A stretch of 64,000 nt of DNA from Devosia sp. (lineage in GTDB: Bacteria > Pseudomonadota > Alphaproteobacteria > Rhizobiales > Devosiaceae), in assembly GCF_025809055.1 (NCBI RefSeq), contig NZ_CP075529.1, forward strand, positions 1,674,001-1,738,000. The letters are read 5' to 3'. Below, one piece after another: positions 43,198 through 51,627 of this stretch. Positions within the stretch are counted from its first letter, which is position 1; every line of letters starts with the position of its first letter. The notes beneath the pieces were generated by a model. The model worked only from the letters and a program-made list of their open reading frames with translations. It was not told the DNA's origin and ran no database searches. The position numbers and the translations under genes were made by a program.

Positions 43198-44256
43198 TCA
43201 TTCCGCCACCGGCGCCCAAAGTACCGCCTCGATCCGTTGCGCGCCCGTGGCCAGCATCACCAGCCGGTCAAAACCCAGGGCCACCCCACTGGCTTCGGGC
43301 ATGTGCGCCAGCGCGGCGAGAAATTCCTCGTCCAGCGGATAGCGTTCGCCATAGATGCGGGCCTTCTCTGCCATTTCCGTTTCGAAGCGCGTCCGCTGTT
43401 CGGTCGCATCGGTCAATTCGCCAAATCCATTGGCCAGTTCGACGCCTGAGGCGTAGACCTCGAACCGCTCCGACACCCGCCGGTCGCCCGGCACCCGCCG
43501 CGCCAGTGCCGCCTCGACCGCCGGATAGCGATCCAGCACCGTCACCCGCCCATTGCCCAGCTTTGGTTCGACCTTGTCGACCAGAATATGGGTGAAGAGA
43601 TAGGACCAGGCACGGTCCTCGGGCACCGCCATGCCGGCGCGCACCATCTGCTCAGCCAGTTTCGCGCCATCGGCCGTTCCCTCGGCATCAAGCGTCGCCA
43701 GAAGGTCGATCCCGGCATGGACCATGAACGCCTCGGCCACGCTGATGCGTTCGGCCTCTGCCCGTGGATCACACTCCCGTCCGCGAAAACTGAACCGATC
43801 GATACCCGTGGTTTCCGCCGCCAGCCGGATCAGCGCCAGGGTGTCGGCAATGATGGCTTCGTAGGGTTCTTCCACCCGGTACCATTCCAGCATGGTGAAT
43901 TCGGGGTGGTGGAGCGCGCTGCGCTCGCGGTTGCGCCAGACGTGCTGGAGACTGGCAATGCGCCGCTCACCCGCCGCCAGCAGCTTCTTCATGGTGAATT
44001 CGGGCGAGGTGTGCAGATACATCGCCTGCCCCAACCCGTCTTTGCCGACCATCTCGGTGGCGAAAGCGTGCAGGTGCGTCTCGTTGCCGGGAGAACGCTG
44101 CAGCCCGGGCGGATCAACAATGAGGAAATCGCGCTCCGCCAGCCACAACCGCACCGCAGCATCGATGCGCGAACGGGCCATGAGGGCAGGACGGCGATCG
44201 GCGTGCCGGTCGGGATGCCACCAGGGCGTCTGCTCATTGCGGCTTGATGCCGTCAT
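43198..44256 (-). CDS. epmA: Elongation factor P lysyl-ligase EpmA (GenX/PoxA)
   Basis: A 352-residue truncated class II lysyl-tRNA synthetase paralogue that attaches (R)-beta-lysine to EF-P. It lacks the anticodon-binding domain. Motif 2 is seen in VWRNRERSALHHPEFTMLEW, and motif 3 in ASGVALGFDRLVMLATG near the C-terminus. The start at 44256 is inside a longer open frame; TPWWHPDRHADRRPALMARS matches the region where EpmA proteins begin. It is divergent from efp (132-base spacer) and upstream of epmB. Confidence 0.93.
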   Translation of the reverse strand: MTASSRNEQTPWWHPDRHADRRPALMARSRIDAAVRLWLAERDFLIVDPPGLQRSPGNETHLHAFATEMVGKDGLGQAMYLHTSPEFTMKKLLAAGERRIASLQHVWRNRERSALHHPEFTMLEWYRVEEPYEAIIADTLALIRLAAETTGIDRFSFRGRECDPRAEAERISVAEAFMVHAGIDLLATLDAEGTADGAKLAEQMVRAGMAVPEDRAWSYLFTHILVDKVEPKLGNGRVTVLDRYPAVEAALARRVPGDRRVSERFEVYASGVELANGFGELTDATEQRTRFETEMAEKARIYGERYPLDEEFLAALAHMPEASGVALGFDRLVMLATGAQRIEAVLWAPVAE

Positions 44257-44388
44257 CGTCGGCTTTCTTGCGGTCCGGTCTGGCGAAAGGTCGCGGAATA
44301 TTGTATCGGGCGCACCACGAAACGGAATTCCGGCGCCCGGACGGCTCAGTCCTCTAGCCCGCGCCAGCGATTGCAACAAGGAAGAATT

Positions 44389-44958
44389 ATGGTCAAGGTC
44401 ATCGCCTCGTCCCTGCGCAAAGGCAATGTCGTCGAGCAGGACAACAACCTGCACGTCATCCTGACGGCCGAAAACGTCCACCCCGGCAAGGGCAATTCGG
44501 TGACCAACGTCACCATGCGCCGCATTTCCGATGGCGTGAAGGTGATCGGCCGCTGGCGCACGGTGGAAATGGTCGAAAAGGCCGACGTGGATGATCGCGA
44601 ATACGACTATCTCTATTCGGACGGCGAGGGCCACCACTTCATGGAGCCCTCGACCTATGAGCAGATCACGGTGTCCGACGATGTCGTGGGTGACCAGAAG
44701 GCCTATCTCACCGATGGCATGAAGGTGCACCTGATGACCCATGAGGGCATCGCGCTTTCCATGGACCTGCCGCAGCGCCTGACCTTCGAGATCGTCGAGA
44801 CTGAACCGGTGGTCAAGGGCCAGACGGCGTCCTCGTCCTACAAGCCCGCCGTGCTCAACAACGGCCTGCGCGTCATGGTCCCGCCCCATATCGACACCGG
44901 CACTCGCATCGTCATCCTGACCGAAGACAATTCCTATGTCGAACGCGCCAAGGACTAA
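44389..44958 (+). CDS. efp: Elongation factor P
   Basis: A 189-residue translation factor that rescues ribosomes stalled at proline stretches. Domain I carries the modified lysine at position 34 in the loop HPGKGN, which is the same position as in Escherichia coli EF-P. OB-fold domains II and III follow (DYLYSDGEGHHFMEPSTYEQ and LTEDNSYVERAKD end). GGAAG lies 4-8 bases before the ATG at 44389. A lysine at position 34 with epmA and epmB next door argues for beta-lysylation. A strong terminator follows. Confidence 0.97.
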   Translation: MVKVIASSLRKGNVVEQDNNLHVILTAENVHPGKGNSVTNVTMRRISDGVKVIGRWRTVEMVEKADVDDREYDYLYSDGEGHHFMEPSTYEQITVSDDVVGDQKAYLTDGMKVHLMTHEGIALSMDLPQRLTFEIVETEPVVKGQTASSSYKPAVLNNGLRVMVPPHIDTGTRIVILTEDNSYVERAKD

Positions 44959-45034
44959 AGTCCGGCGCCGCGTCGCGGCTCACGGGGCAAGCCGGAACAC
45001 CCCATAAAGCACACCCCCAAATCAAGGCATAAAG

Positions 45035-45060
45035 AACGGGCCCTTCCGGGCCCGTTTTTA
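45035..45060 (+). terminator. Rho-independent terminator of efp
   Basis: AACGGGCCC (45035-45043), TTCC, GGGCCCGTT (45048-45056) and a T-run. Together with the A-rich left side it can act in both directions, ending also the converging esterase gene. Confidence 0.9.
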
Positions 45061-45066
45061 TTGACA

Positions 45067-46071
45067 TCACACGCCAAACCGCTTGCTCAGCCAGGCCATC
45101 TGCTGCCGGTCCTGGAACGGCCCGCCGCCTTCGTGATTGTTGAACTCGTATTCGATGATCGACTTGTCGCTTCCCGCAAAGGCCTTGTAGGCGCCATAAA
45201 TCGTCGAAGGCGGGCAGACATCATCCATCAGCGCCACCGAAAACAGGGCAGCCGCCTTGCTCCGGCGGGCGAAATTGACGCCGTCGAAATAGCGCAGGGT
45301 GTTGAATACGGTCTCCTTGTTGTCCCGATGCTGGGCCAGATACCGCACGATTTCGAGGTACGGGTCGCGCCCGGCAACGCGCACCGCGCGCGGAAAATCG
45401 CACAGGAACGGCACGTCCGACATCACGGCCTTGACGCGGCTGTCGATGCCCGCAGCCGCCAGCGCTATGCCGCCGCCCTGAGATCCGCCGCAGACTGCGA
45501 TCCGCTCGGGGTCAACGAAATCCTGATCCGCCATGGCGTCGATGGCGCGCACCGCATCGGTGAAAAGCCGGCGATAGTAATAATCGTTACGCTCGAGAAT
45601 GCCCTTGGTCATTACCCCGGGAATCTGGCTCGTCGAACCAACTGGGTCAGGCGTGGCGCCCGTGCTCCAGCTCGCCCCCTGGCCGCGCGTATCCATGCGG
45701 AAATAGGCAAAGCCGGATGCGGCCCAGTGCAGCATTTCGTGCGGAAAGCCGCGCCCGCCGCCATAGCCGACATATTGCACGAGCAGAGGCAGCTTCTCTG
45801 TCCGCTGGCGGGGCAGCACCAGCCAACCCCGAACCTTTTGCCCGCCAAAGCCGGGAAAGGTGACATCAAAAACCTCAAGCAGTTTCAGCGTCGTGTCGGC
45901 CGGCGCCATGTCAACCTGGCCGCCCGCCGCGCGGGCTTCGCCAAGTGTCGCCTCCCAGAAGGCGCCGAAATCATCCGGCAGGGTGACGCGGCTCTCATAC
46001 TGGTCGAGGGCGGGGTGAACGAGATCGGGAAAGGGCACGCTGAGCTCCACGCAAAGGTTCAAACCTTCCAT
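45067..46071 (-). CDS. Cephalosporin-C deacetylase / acetyl xylan esterase (AXE1, CE7 family)
   Basis: A 334-residue alpha/beta hydrolase that removes acetyl groups from xylo-oligosaccharides and cephalosporins. Motifs are MDTRGQGASW, the PGVMTKGILERNDYYYRRLF segment typical of CE7, nucleophile serine in GGSQGGG, the acid in LMDDVCPPST, and the histidine in NNHEGG. There is no signal peptide, as in other cytoplasmic CE7 esterases, so imported acetylated sugars are the likely substrate. The start could be ATG at 46071 or GTG at 46050. It is 25 bases after the HNH-like gene, in the same direction. Confidence 0.9.
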   Translation of the reverse strand: MEGLNLCVELSVPFPDLVHPALDQYESRVTLPDDFGAFWEATLGEARAAGGQVDMAPADTTLKLLEVFDVTFPGFGGQKVRGWLVLPRQRTEKLPLLVQYVGYGGGRGFPHEMLHWAASGFAYFRMDTRGQGASWSTGATPDPVGSTSQIPGVMTKGILERNDYYYRRLFTDAVRAIDAMADQDFVDPERIAVCGGSQGGGIALAAAGIDSRVKAVMSDVPFLCDFPRAVRVAGRDPYLEIVRYLAQHRDNKETVFNTLRYFDGVNFARRSKAAALFSVALMDDVCPPSTIYGAYKAFAGSDKSIIEYEFNNHEGGGPFQDRQQMAWLSKRFGV

Positions 46072-46096
46072 ACCAGAGCGTGCGGATTCGGCCCAT

Positions 46097-46516
46097 TCAG
46101 TTCCGGATAAACTGTCCCCGATGATAGCGAATGGCCGCCAGGTCGGGCCAGAGGGCCCGGTTTTCCGGCAGGTGAAGCGGGCCGCCCGGCTGGACGATGC
46201 CATCATCCGCGCGGGTCAAAATTTGATAGTCGTCTGAAATCAGCACATGACCCTTGGCGAGCAGCCCGTGCGCAACCATGTCGACGACGATACCCTTGCC
46301 GGGCAGCAGAATGGAGCTCCCCTCAAGGGGCTCGAACATGAAAACCGACAGGTCCGGGTGCGGGCCAGCGCTGTGCGGCGTAAAGACATGTCCCGTCACG
46401 GCGCAGCGATACCCATAGGCATCGAGCAGGAACTGGACGTAATCGACAGCCTGGCCGAACGCGAACCCGGTCTGGTCCATTTCTGAGAACCCGCTTGCCT
46501 CCTCGTCTTTGCCCAT
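46097..46516 (-). CDS. HNH-like protein with degenerate active site
   Basis: A 139-residue protein. YRCAVTGHVF (Cys38, Thr41-Gly42) and the later AHGLLAKGHVLISDDYQIL resemble the start and end of the HNH_2-type nuclease domain (RCAVTG, then H-x-FD-G-x-I-x-DDY-x-I). The middle, where the catalytic histidine and Asn-Gly-Leu would be, reads FMFEPLEG and LLPGKGIVVDM, so the active residues are replaced. Either it is an inactive remnant or a distinct small domain that I cannot name. GGGGGA lies 8 bases before the ATG. It is upstream of the esterase gene. Confidence 0.55.
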   Translation of the reverse strand: MGKDEEASGFSEMDQTGFAFGQAVDYVQFLLDAYGYRCAVTGHVFTPHSAGPHPDLSVFMFEPLEGSSILLPGKGIVVDMVAHGLLAKGHVLISDDYQILTRADDGIVQPGGPLHLPENRALWPDLAAIRYHRGQFIRN

Positions 46517-46665
46517 ACGGAAATCCCCCGGTCGGGGAATACCATAGAGGTTGGCCCGGATTTGACAATCGCGGGAACGGAAGTGCCGGACCGGTCACAA
46601 TTTCGTCCGCCGCAAGGGTGTCCGAATCTGAAAGGGTGCGGATCAGGCCTTGACGAATTTCAATT

Positions 46666-46683
46666 TTTGACCAAACGATCAAA
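46666..46683. promoter_or_regulatory. F420-gene operator-like site, copy 1
   Basis: TTTGACCAAACGATCAAA, an imperfect palindrome of the form TTTGAYCR-NN-YGRTCAAA, 27 bases before the fgd ATG. A TTGACG -35-like hexamer lies at 46650-46655, so the site would overlap the -10 area. The same 18-base site, with 16 of 18 identical bases but inverted, is found at 51627-51644. Confidence 0.65.
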
Positions 46684-46710
46684 AACCGGGTTGGAACAGG
46701 GAGACTGACC

Positions 46711-47712
46711 ATGCGGTTCGGCTACAAGGCCTCGGCGGAGCAGTTCGCCCCCAATACACTTCTCGGCTTTGCCGTGGAAGCGGAAGCGGCGGGCTTTGAC
46801 TCGGTCTTCGTCTCCGACCACTTCCAGCCATGGAAACATACCGACGGCCATGCCCCCTTCGCCCCGGGCTGGATGTCGGCGGTGCTGGCTCGCACCGAAC
46901 GCATCGTGCTCGGCACCTCGGTGCTGACCCCGACCTTCCGGCTGCATCCGACCGTGGTTGCCCACGCCTTCGGCACCATGGGGGCCATGTTCCCCGGCCG
47001 GGTCATACTCGGTGTCGGCACGGGTGAAGGCCTCAACGAAGTGCCGGCGACCGGCATGGTCTGGCCGGAGCTCAAGGAGCGCTCGGCCCGCCTGCGCGAG
47101 GCGGTGAAGCTCATCCGCCAACTCTGGAGCGAAGATCGCGTCACCTTCGAGGGACAATATTACCAGACGGTCAGCGCCACCATCTACGACAAGCCCGCCG
47201 AGCCCGTGCCGATCTATATTGCCGCTGGCGGCCCGCTCAACGCCAAATATGCCGGGCGAGCCGGGGATGGCTTCATCTGCACCTCCGGCAAGGGCGCCGA
47301 GCTCTATACGCAGGAACTGCTGCCCAATGTCGAGGTCGGGCGCGGCGAGAGCGACCGGCGGGACAAGCCGTTCGAACGTATGATCGAGGTCAAGGTGTCC
47401 TTCGACCCCGACGCCGAGCGGGCCTTGCAGGATTGCCGCAACTGGGCGGCCCTGTCGCTGTCGGCGGAAGAAAAGCACTCGGTTGAGGACCCCGAGGAAA
47501 TGGAACGGCTGGCCGCAGCCCTGCCCATCGAGCGGGTCGCCAAACGCTGGATCGTCTCTTCCGATCCCGATGAACACGTCGCCGCCATCAAGACCTATAT
47601 CGATTATGGTTTCGACCACCTGGTGTTTCATGCCCCGGGCACGGACCAGAGCCGGTTCCTGCGGCTCTACGCGGCCGAAATCCTGCCCCGGCTGCGGAAG
47701 CTGGTGGGATAG
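46711..47712 (+). CDS. fgd: F420-dependent glucose-6-phosphate dehydrogenase
   Basis: A 333-residue LLM-family enzyme that oxidises glucose-6-phosphate and reduces coenzyme F420. It matches mycobacterial Fgd1 along its whole length: FGYKASAEQFAPNTL, VSDHFQPWKH with the catalytic His37, LGTSVLTPTFRLHP, GVGTGEGLNE with the conserved Glu106, VPIYIAAGGP, AKYAGRAGDGFICTSGKG and FDHLVFHAPGTDQSRF. Fgd is known mainly from Actinobacteria, so its presence in an alphaproteobacterium is notable. It is the first gene of the F420 module, followed by cofE and a transporter, and sits behind an operator-like site. It would supply reduced F420 for the second LLM enzyme. Confidence 0.93.
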   Translation: MRFGYKASAEQFAPNTLLGFAVEAEAAGFDSVFVSDHFQPWKHTDGHAPFAPGWMSAVLARTERIVLGTSVLTPTFRLHPTVVAHAFGTMGAMFPGRVILGVGTGEGLNEVPATGMVWPELKERSARLREAVKLIRQLWSEDRVTFEGQYYQTVSATIYDKPAEPVPIYIAAGGPLNAKYAGRAGDGFICTSGKGAELYTQELLPNVEVGRGESDRRDKPFERMIEVKVSFDPDAERALQDCRNWAALSLSAEEKHSVEDPEEMERLAAALPIERVAKRWIVSSDPDEHVAAIKTYIDYGFDHLVFHAPGTDQSRFLRLYAAEILPRLRKLVG

Positions 47713-47748
47713 ATGGCCAACAGCGCGATCCATCCCCTATCCCCAAAG

Positions 47749-47817
47749 GTCACCCCGGCGCAGGCCGGGGCCCATCTTGAAATCTCAGGATGGATCCCGG
47801 CTCAAGGCCGGGATGAC
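47749..47817. repeat. Intergenic palindromic repeat, family C
   Basis: GTCACCCCGGCGCAGGCCGG and CCCGGCTCAAGGCCGGGATG arms between fgd and cofE. It lies inside the F420 gene cluster. Confidence 0.75.
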
Positions 47818-47861
47818 ATCGATGATCGCTGCAGCAAAGGCGTCATCTGCAAAAAGGCACG

Positions 47862-48680
47862 GTGGTCATGACCCCCCGCTTTTCCGTCTGGGGCATTACC
47901 GGCCTCCCCGAGATCGCGCCAGGTGATGACCTCGTGACCCTGATCGCCGATGCCGTTGCCGCCCAGACCGCCACCGATCCCGGTCTTGCCCTGGAGGCTG
48001 GCGACATCCTCGTCGTCACCAGCAAGATCATCTCGAAATCCGAAGGCATGCAGGTTCCGGCGGCCGACCGCGAAAAGGCGATTGCCGCCGACACGGTTCG
48101 TGTCGTGGCCGAGCGGGTCCATCCCGGCGGCACCTTCCGGATCGTGGAAACGCGGCAGGGCCTGGTGATGGCGGCCGCCGGCATCGACATGTCCAATGTG
48201 CCCGAAGGCGTGGCCCTGCGTCTCCCCGCCGATCCCGATGCCTCGGCCCGCGCCCTTTGCGCCGGTCTGAGGACCAGGCTTGGCGTCGACATCGGCATCG
48301 TCATCACCGACACCATCGGCCGCGCCTGGCGCGTTGGCCAGACCGACATGGCCATCGGCGCCGCCGGCGTGCAACTCACCGACGATCTGCGCGGCGCCAA
48401 CGACGCCAATGGCCGCCCGTTGCACGTCACCCAGGCGGTCGTCGTCGATGAAATTGCCGGCGCCGCCGATCTTGTCAAAGGCAAGACAACCGGCATTCCC
48501 GTCGCCGTTGTCCGTGGCCTCGGCCGCTTCGTGCGCGATCTCGACGCGCCTGGCGCCCGCACGCTGACCCGCACCGGCGATGATGACATGTTCCGCTTCG
48601 GCTCGGCCGAGGCCTACCGGCTCGGCTATGAAGCGGCGATGGCCGAAATCAAATCCAAGAACAAGCAGCGTCAGGATTAA
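47862..48680 (+). CDS. cofE: Coenzyme F420-0:L-glutamate ligase CofE
   Basis: A 272-residue GTP-dependent ligase that adds the gamma-linked glutamate residues to F420-0, giving F420-1, F420-2 and longer tails. Motifs are GDILVVTSKIISKSEG, the segment IGIVITDTIGRAWRVGQTDM with AIGAAGV, and VVDEIAGAADLVKGKTTGIP. It lacks the C-terminal FMN domain of mycobacterial FbiB. The start is GTG at 47862, with AAGG 5 bases before it, or ATG at 47868. No cofC/cofD, fbiC or other deazaflavin gene is seen in the window. It is 3 bases before the importer binding-protein gene. Confidence 0.94.
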   Translation: MVMTPRFSVWGITGLPEIAPGDDLVTLIADAVAAQTATDPGLALEAGDILVVTSKIISKSEGMQVPAADREKAIAADTVRVVAERVHPGGTFRIVETRQGLVMAAAGIDMSNVPEGVALRLPADPDASARALCAGLRTRLGVDIGIVITDTIGRAWRVGQTDMAIGAAGVQLTDDLRGANDANGRPLHVTQAVVVDEIAGAADLVKGKTTGIPVAVVRGLGRFVRDLDAPGARTLTRTGDDDMFRFGSAEAYRLGYEAAMAEIKSKNKQRQD

Positions 48681-48683
48681 GCA

Positions 48684-49661
48684 ATGGCGACGGCCTTAAA
48701 CGCACATGCCGGGTCATCCCCGCGACCGCGGGGACACCTGTTTCTCGCTTTTGCCGCCCTTCTCGCCCTGGTCCCGCAGGCCCAGGCCGCAACGATCTAT
48801 CCCCATGCGGTCGACAATTGCGGCACCGTGATTTCCCTTGATGGGCCGCCACAACGCGTCGTCACCATCAAATCGACGGCCACCGAACTGCTACTGTCTC
48901 TGGGCCTGGCCGACAGGATTGTCGGTGTCGGCTTCCAGGATGGCCCCCTGCCCGACGATCTTGCCGCCGACCTGCCGGTGCTTTCGGACAAGCTCCCCAG
49001 CCAGGAGGTCGTGCTCGAGACCGAGCCGGACTTCATCTATGGCGGTTGGGAGAGCAACTTTGCCGCCGACGGTGCCGGGGAACGCGCCACGCTCGCCCGG
49101 CTCGGCATAGAGACCTATGTCGCGCCCGCCGCCTGCCGCTCCGTCGTGCCGCCCAAACTGACCTTCGAGCGCCTCTTTGCCGAATTCGGCGAGATGGGCG
49201 TCATTTTCGACGTCATCGACGCGGCCAACAGCCTGATCGAGCGGCAATCGGCCATGTTGGCAACGATCTCGCCGGACCAGCGGGGCCTTTCCGCGCTCTG
49301 GTACTCCTCCGGCACCAAGACACCCTATGTCGGTGCCGGCACCAATGCCCCGGCCATGATCATGGAAGCGCTGGGCCTTCAAAACATCTATGCCGATGTC
49401 AACGAGGGCTGGATTTCGGCCAGCTGGGAGGCCATCGTCGCCGCCAATCCCGACGTGATCGTGCTGGTCGATGCCGCGTGGAACTCGGCCGAGCAGAAGA
49501 AGGCATTGCTGGCCGAAAACCCGATCACCAGCCAACTCGACGCCGTCATCCACCAGCGTTACCTCGTCATCCCCTTCCCCGCCGCCGAAGCCGGCGTGCG
49601 CAATGTGCCGGCAACCCTGGACATGGCGGGGCAATTGGCGGGGCTGGATTTCGACGAATGA
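48684..49661 (+). CDS. Putative F420-0 ABC importer, substrate-binding protein
   Basis: A 325-residue periplasmic binding protein of the iron-siderophore/cobalamin (FecB/BtuF) fold. Signal peptide of about 35 residues (HLFLAFAALLALVPQAQA). Mature landmarks are PPQRVVTIKSTATELLLSLG, PDFIYGGWESNF and WISASWEAIVAANPDVIVLV. The gene follows cofE at 3 bases, with permease and ATPase genes behind it. This is the layout of the three-gene cassette proposed in the TIGRFAM models for F420-0 uptake, described for Actinobacteria that keep only cofE of the pathway. The substrate is inferred from that precedent; a siderophore or corrinoid is the alternative. Confidence 0.82.
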   Translation: MATALNAHAGSSPRPRGHLFLAFAALLALVPQAQAATIYPHAVDNCGTVISLDGPPQRVVTIKSTATELLLSLGLADRIVGVGFQDGPLPDDLAADLPVLSDKLPSQEVVLETEPDFIYGGWESNFAADGAGERATLARLGIETYVAPAACRSVVPPKLTFERLFAEFGEMGVIFDVIDAANSLIERQSAMLATISPDQRGLSALWYSSGTKTPYVGAGTNAPAMIMEALGLQNIYADVNEGWISASWEAIVAANPDVIVLVDAAWNSAEQKKALLAENPITSQLDAVIHQRYLVIPFPAAEAGVRNVPATLDMAGQLAGLDFDE

Positions 49662-49680
49662 GCCTTTCGAGCGCGGCGAT

Positions 49681-49796
49681 ACCCCCACCCACCCTCCCCC
49701 TGATAGGGGGAGGAGCAATTCGCGTGCAGGGCGAGATGTGGCGCAAAGCTCCGGCCACTCTCCTCCCCCTATCAGGGGGAGGTCGGGTGGGGGTGC
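49681..49796. repeat. Family A-like repeat inside the F420-0 importer operon
   Basis: CACCCTCCCCCTGATAGGGGGAGG-type hairpin at 49689-49713 and its inverse at 49760-49783, flanked by ACCCCCACCC and GGGTGGGGGT. It fills the whole gap between the binding-protein and permease genes. Confidence 0.8.
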
Positions 49797-49812
49797 CGGT
49801 ACAAGCGACTTC

Positions 49813-50814
49813 ATGAACCGCCTCACCCTCCCTGCCCTCGCCCTGCTCATCCTGCTCAGCGCCGTCATCGCCGTGACCCTGGGCCCGGCTGATATCAGCG
49901 CGGGGGAGGTGTGGGCGGTTATCCTGCACCATCTTGGCCTCTTGCCCGACAGCGGCGTGACGCGCCTGCGGGACGCCATTGTCTGGGAATTGCGGCTGCC
50001 GCGCGTTGGCACGGCGCTGATCGTCGGCGCGGGCCTGGCGCTTTCCGGCGCAGTCATGCAGGCGCTGACCCGCAACCCGCTGGCCGATCCATACCTGCTC
50101 GGTCTCTCCTCCGGCGCCGCCCTCGGCGCCGTCAGCCTGGCGCTGGTCGGCCTGACCCTGCTCATGCCCATTGGCGCCTTCTTCGGGAGCCTGGCCGCGC
50201 TCGCCCTGGCCCTGCTCGTGGCGCGCCTTTTGGGCGGTGTCACGCCGAGCCGCACCATCCTCGCCGGCATCAGCATATCGGCGCTGGCCTCGGCCCTGAC
50301 CTCGCTCCTCATCTTCTGGTACGCCACCGGTGACAGCTACCGGGAAATCCTCGCCTGGCTCATGGGCACGCTGTCGGGTTCGCTCTGGGCCGATGCCGGT
50401 CTCGTGGCCCTGGCGCTGGTCATTTGCGGCCCGGTCATCCTGGTCTCGGGCCGGGCGCTCGACGCCTTCGCCTTCGGCGACACGGCCGCCGCGACGCTTG
50501 GTGTCGATGTGGTGCGGCTGCGCTGGATCCTGCTCGGCACAACCGCCCTTCTCACCGGCATCATGGTTTCGGTGGGTGGTGCCATCGGCTTCGTGGGTCT
50601 CGTCGTGCCGCACGCGGTGCGCCTTGTCACTGGTTCGCGGCATCGCGCCTTGCTGCCGCACACCATGCTGGTCGGCGCCCTGTTCATGCTCTGGACCGAT
50701 ACGGCCGCCCGCACCCTGTTCGACCCGCGTGAACTGCCCGTCGGCATCATCACCGCCATCATCGGCGCGCCGATCTTCCTGCTCGTGCTGCTGCGCTACC
50801 GGAGGGTCACATGA
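49813..50814 (+). CDS. Putative F420-0 ABC importer, permease
   Basis: A 333-residue FecCD-type permease with about ten membrane helices. Landmarks are LRLPRVGTALIVGAGLALSG, AVMQALTRNPLADPYLLG, SSGAALGAVSLAL, VSVGGAIGFVGLVVPHAVRL and LPVGIITAIIGAPIFL, all typical of siderophore and vitamin B12 permeases. The frame is open upstream through the repeat; the ATG at 49813 starts the first membrane helix (MNRLTLPALALLILLSAVI). Its stop overlaps the ATPase start by 4 bases. Works with 48684-49661 and 50811-51602 as an importer. Confidence 0.88.
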   Translation: MNRLTLPALALLILLSAVIAVTLGPADISAGEVWAVILHHLGLLPDSGVTRLRDAIVWELRLPRVGTALIVGAGLALSGAVMQALTRNPLADPYLLGLSSGAALGAVSLALVGLTLLMPIGAFFGSLAALALALLVARLLGGVTPSRTILAGISISALASALTSLLIFWYATGDSYREILAWLMGTLSGSLWADAGLVALALVICGPVILVSGRALDAFAFGDTAAATLGVDVVRLRWILLGTTALLTGIMVSVGGAIGFVGLVVPHAVRLVTGSRHRALLPHTMLVGALFMLWTDTAARTLFDPRELPVGIITAIIGAPIFLLVLLRYRRVT

Positions 50815-51602
50815 GCCTTTCGGTTTCAGGCCTCTCGGTCAGCGCATCAGGCAAGACCATCGTCTCCGACATCGGCTTTGACGCGCCGGGTGGGCAGCTG
50901 ACAGCCTTGATCGGACCGAACGGCGCCGGAAAATCGACGCTGCTCTCGGCGATTCTCGGCCTTGTTCCAGCCACTGGAGAGGCCCGGTTCAATGATCAGG
51001 CACTGGCCGCCCTGCCGCGTCGCGACCGTGCGCGGCTGGTCGCCCTGGTCGAGCAGTCCGCGTCCACCGAAGAGCGCCTCGAGGTGCGTGACGTGGTGGG
51101 CCTCGGCCGTCTGCCCCATGAAGCGGCATGGCAGACCGAGCCCTCGGAGCAGGATGCCGGCATCATCGACCAGGCCCTCGCCGAAACCGGCATGGCCGCA
51201 TTTGCACGGCGCCGCTTCAACACCCTTTCGGGTGGCGAACAACAGCGCGTGCATCTGGCGCGGGCCCTGGCGCAACAGCCCCGGCTGCTGCTGCTGGATG
51301 AACCGACGAGCCACCTCGACATTGCCGGACAATTGCAGCTTCTGGCGCTGCTGCGGCGCAAGGCAGAAAGCGGCATGACTGTGCTTCTGGCCCTGCATGA
51401 TCTCAACCTGGCTGCGCGCTTTTGCGATCATCTGGTCGTTCTGTCCGCTGGCCGCCTTGCCGCCGAGGGCGCGGTGGACACGGTTTTGACGCCGTCGCTC
51501 CTTGCCGAGGTCTATGGTGTCACGGCCCGGATCATCCCCGACGAGGGTGGCAATCGGCCCATCATCGTCTATGACGAAGCCCGCCACCAGATTCCCGATT
51601 GA
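50811..51602 (+). CDS. Putative F420-0 ABC importer, ATPase
   Basis: A 263-residue FepC/BtuD-type ATPase. Walker A GPNGAGKSTLLS, signature LSGGEQQRVHLARALAQ, Walker B LLLLDEPTSHLD and H-loop LALHDLNLAARFC. A methionine-free C-terminal region (VYGVTARIIPDEGG) ends the protein. The ATG overlaps the permease stop (ATGA). Its own TGA stop overlaps a perfect TTGACA -35 hexamer at 51599-51604, which should drive the next gene from a separate promoter. Confidence 0.88.
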   Translation: MSLSVSGLSVSASGKTIVSDIGFDAPGGQLTALIGPNGAGKSTLLSAILGLVPATGEARFNDQALAALPRRDRARLVALVEQSASTEERLEVRDVVGLGRLPHEAAWQTEPSEQDAGIIDQALAETGMAAFARRRFNTLSGGEQQRVHLARALAQQPRLLLLDEPTSHLDIAGQLQLLALLRRKAESGMTVLLALHDLNLAARFCDHLVVLSAGRLAAEGAVDTVLTPSLLAEVYGVTARIIPDEGGNRPIIVYDEARHQIPD

Positions 51603-51627
51603 CAATCGGGCCCGGCCCCGCAAAAAT
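51599..51627 (+). promoter_or_regulatory. Promoter of the F420-dependent LLM gene
   Basis: TTGACA (51599-51604), 17-base spacer, AAAAAT (51622-51627). The -35 is a perfect sigma-70 consensus and the -10 matches at four of six positions. It overlaps the stop codon of the preceding ATPase gene and abuts the operator copy at 51627-51644. Confidence 0.5.

Noticed and set aside
48684..51602. Ordinary siderophore or vitamin B12 importer
   Set aside because: Fold-level similarity fits, but cofE, fgd and an LLM enzyme on both sides match the proposed F420-0 cassette. Kept as the main alternative.
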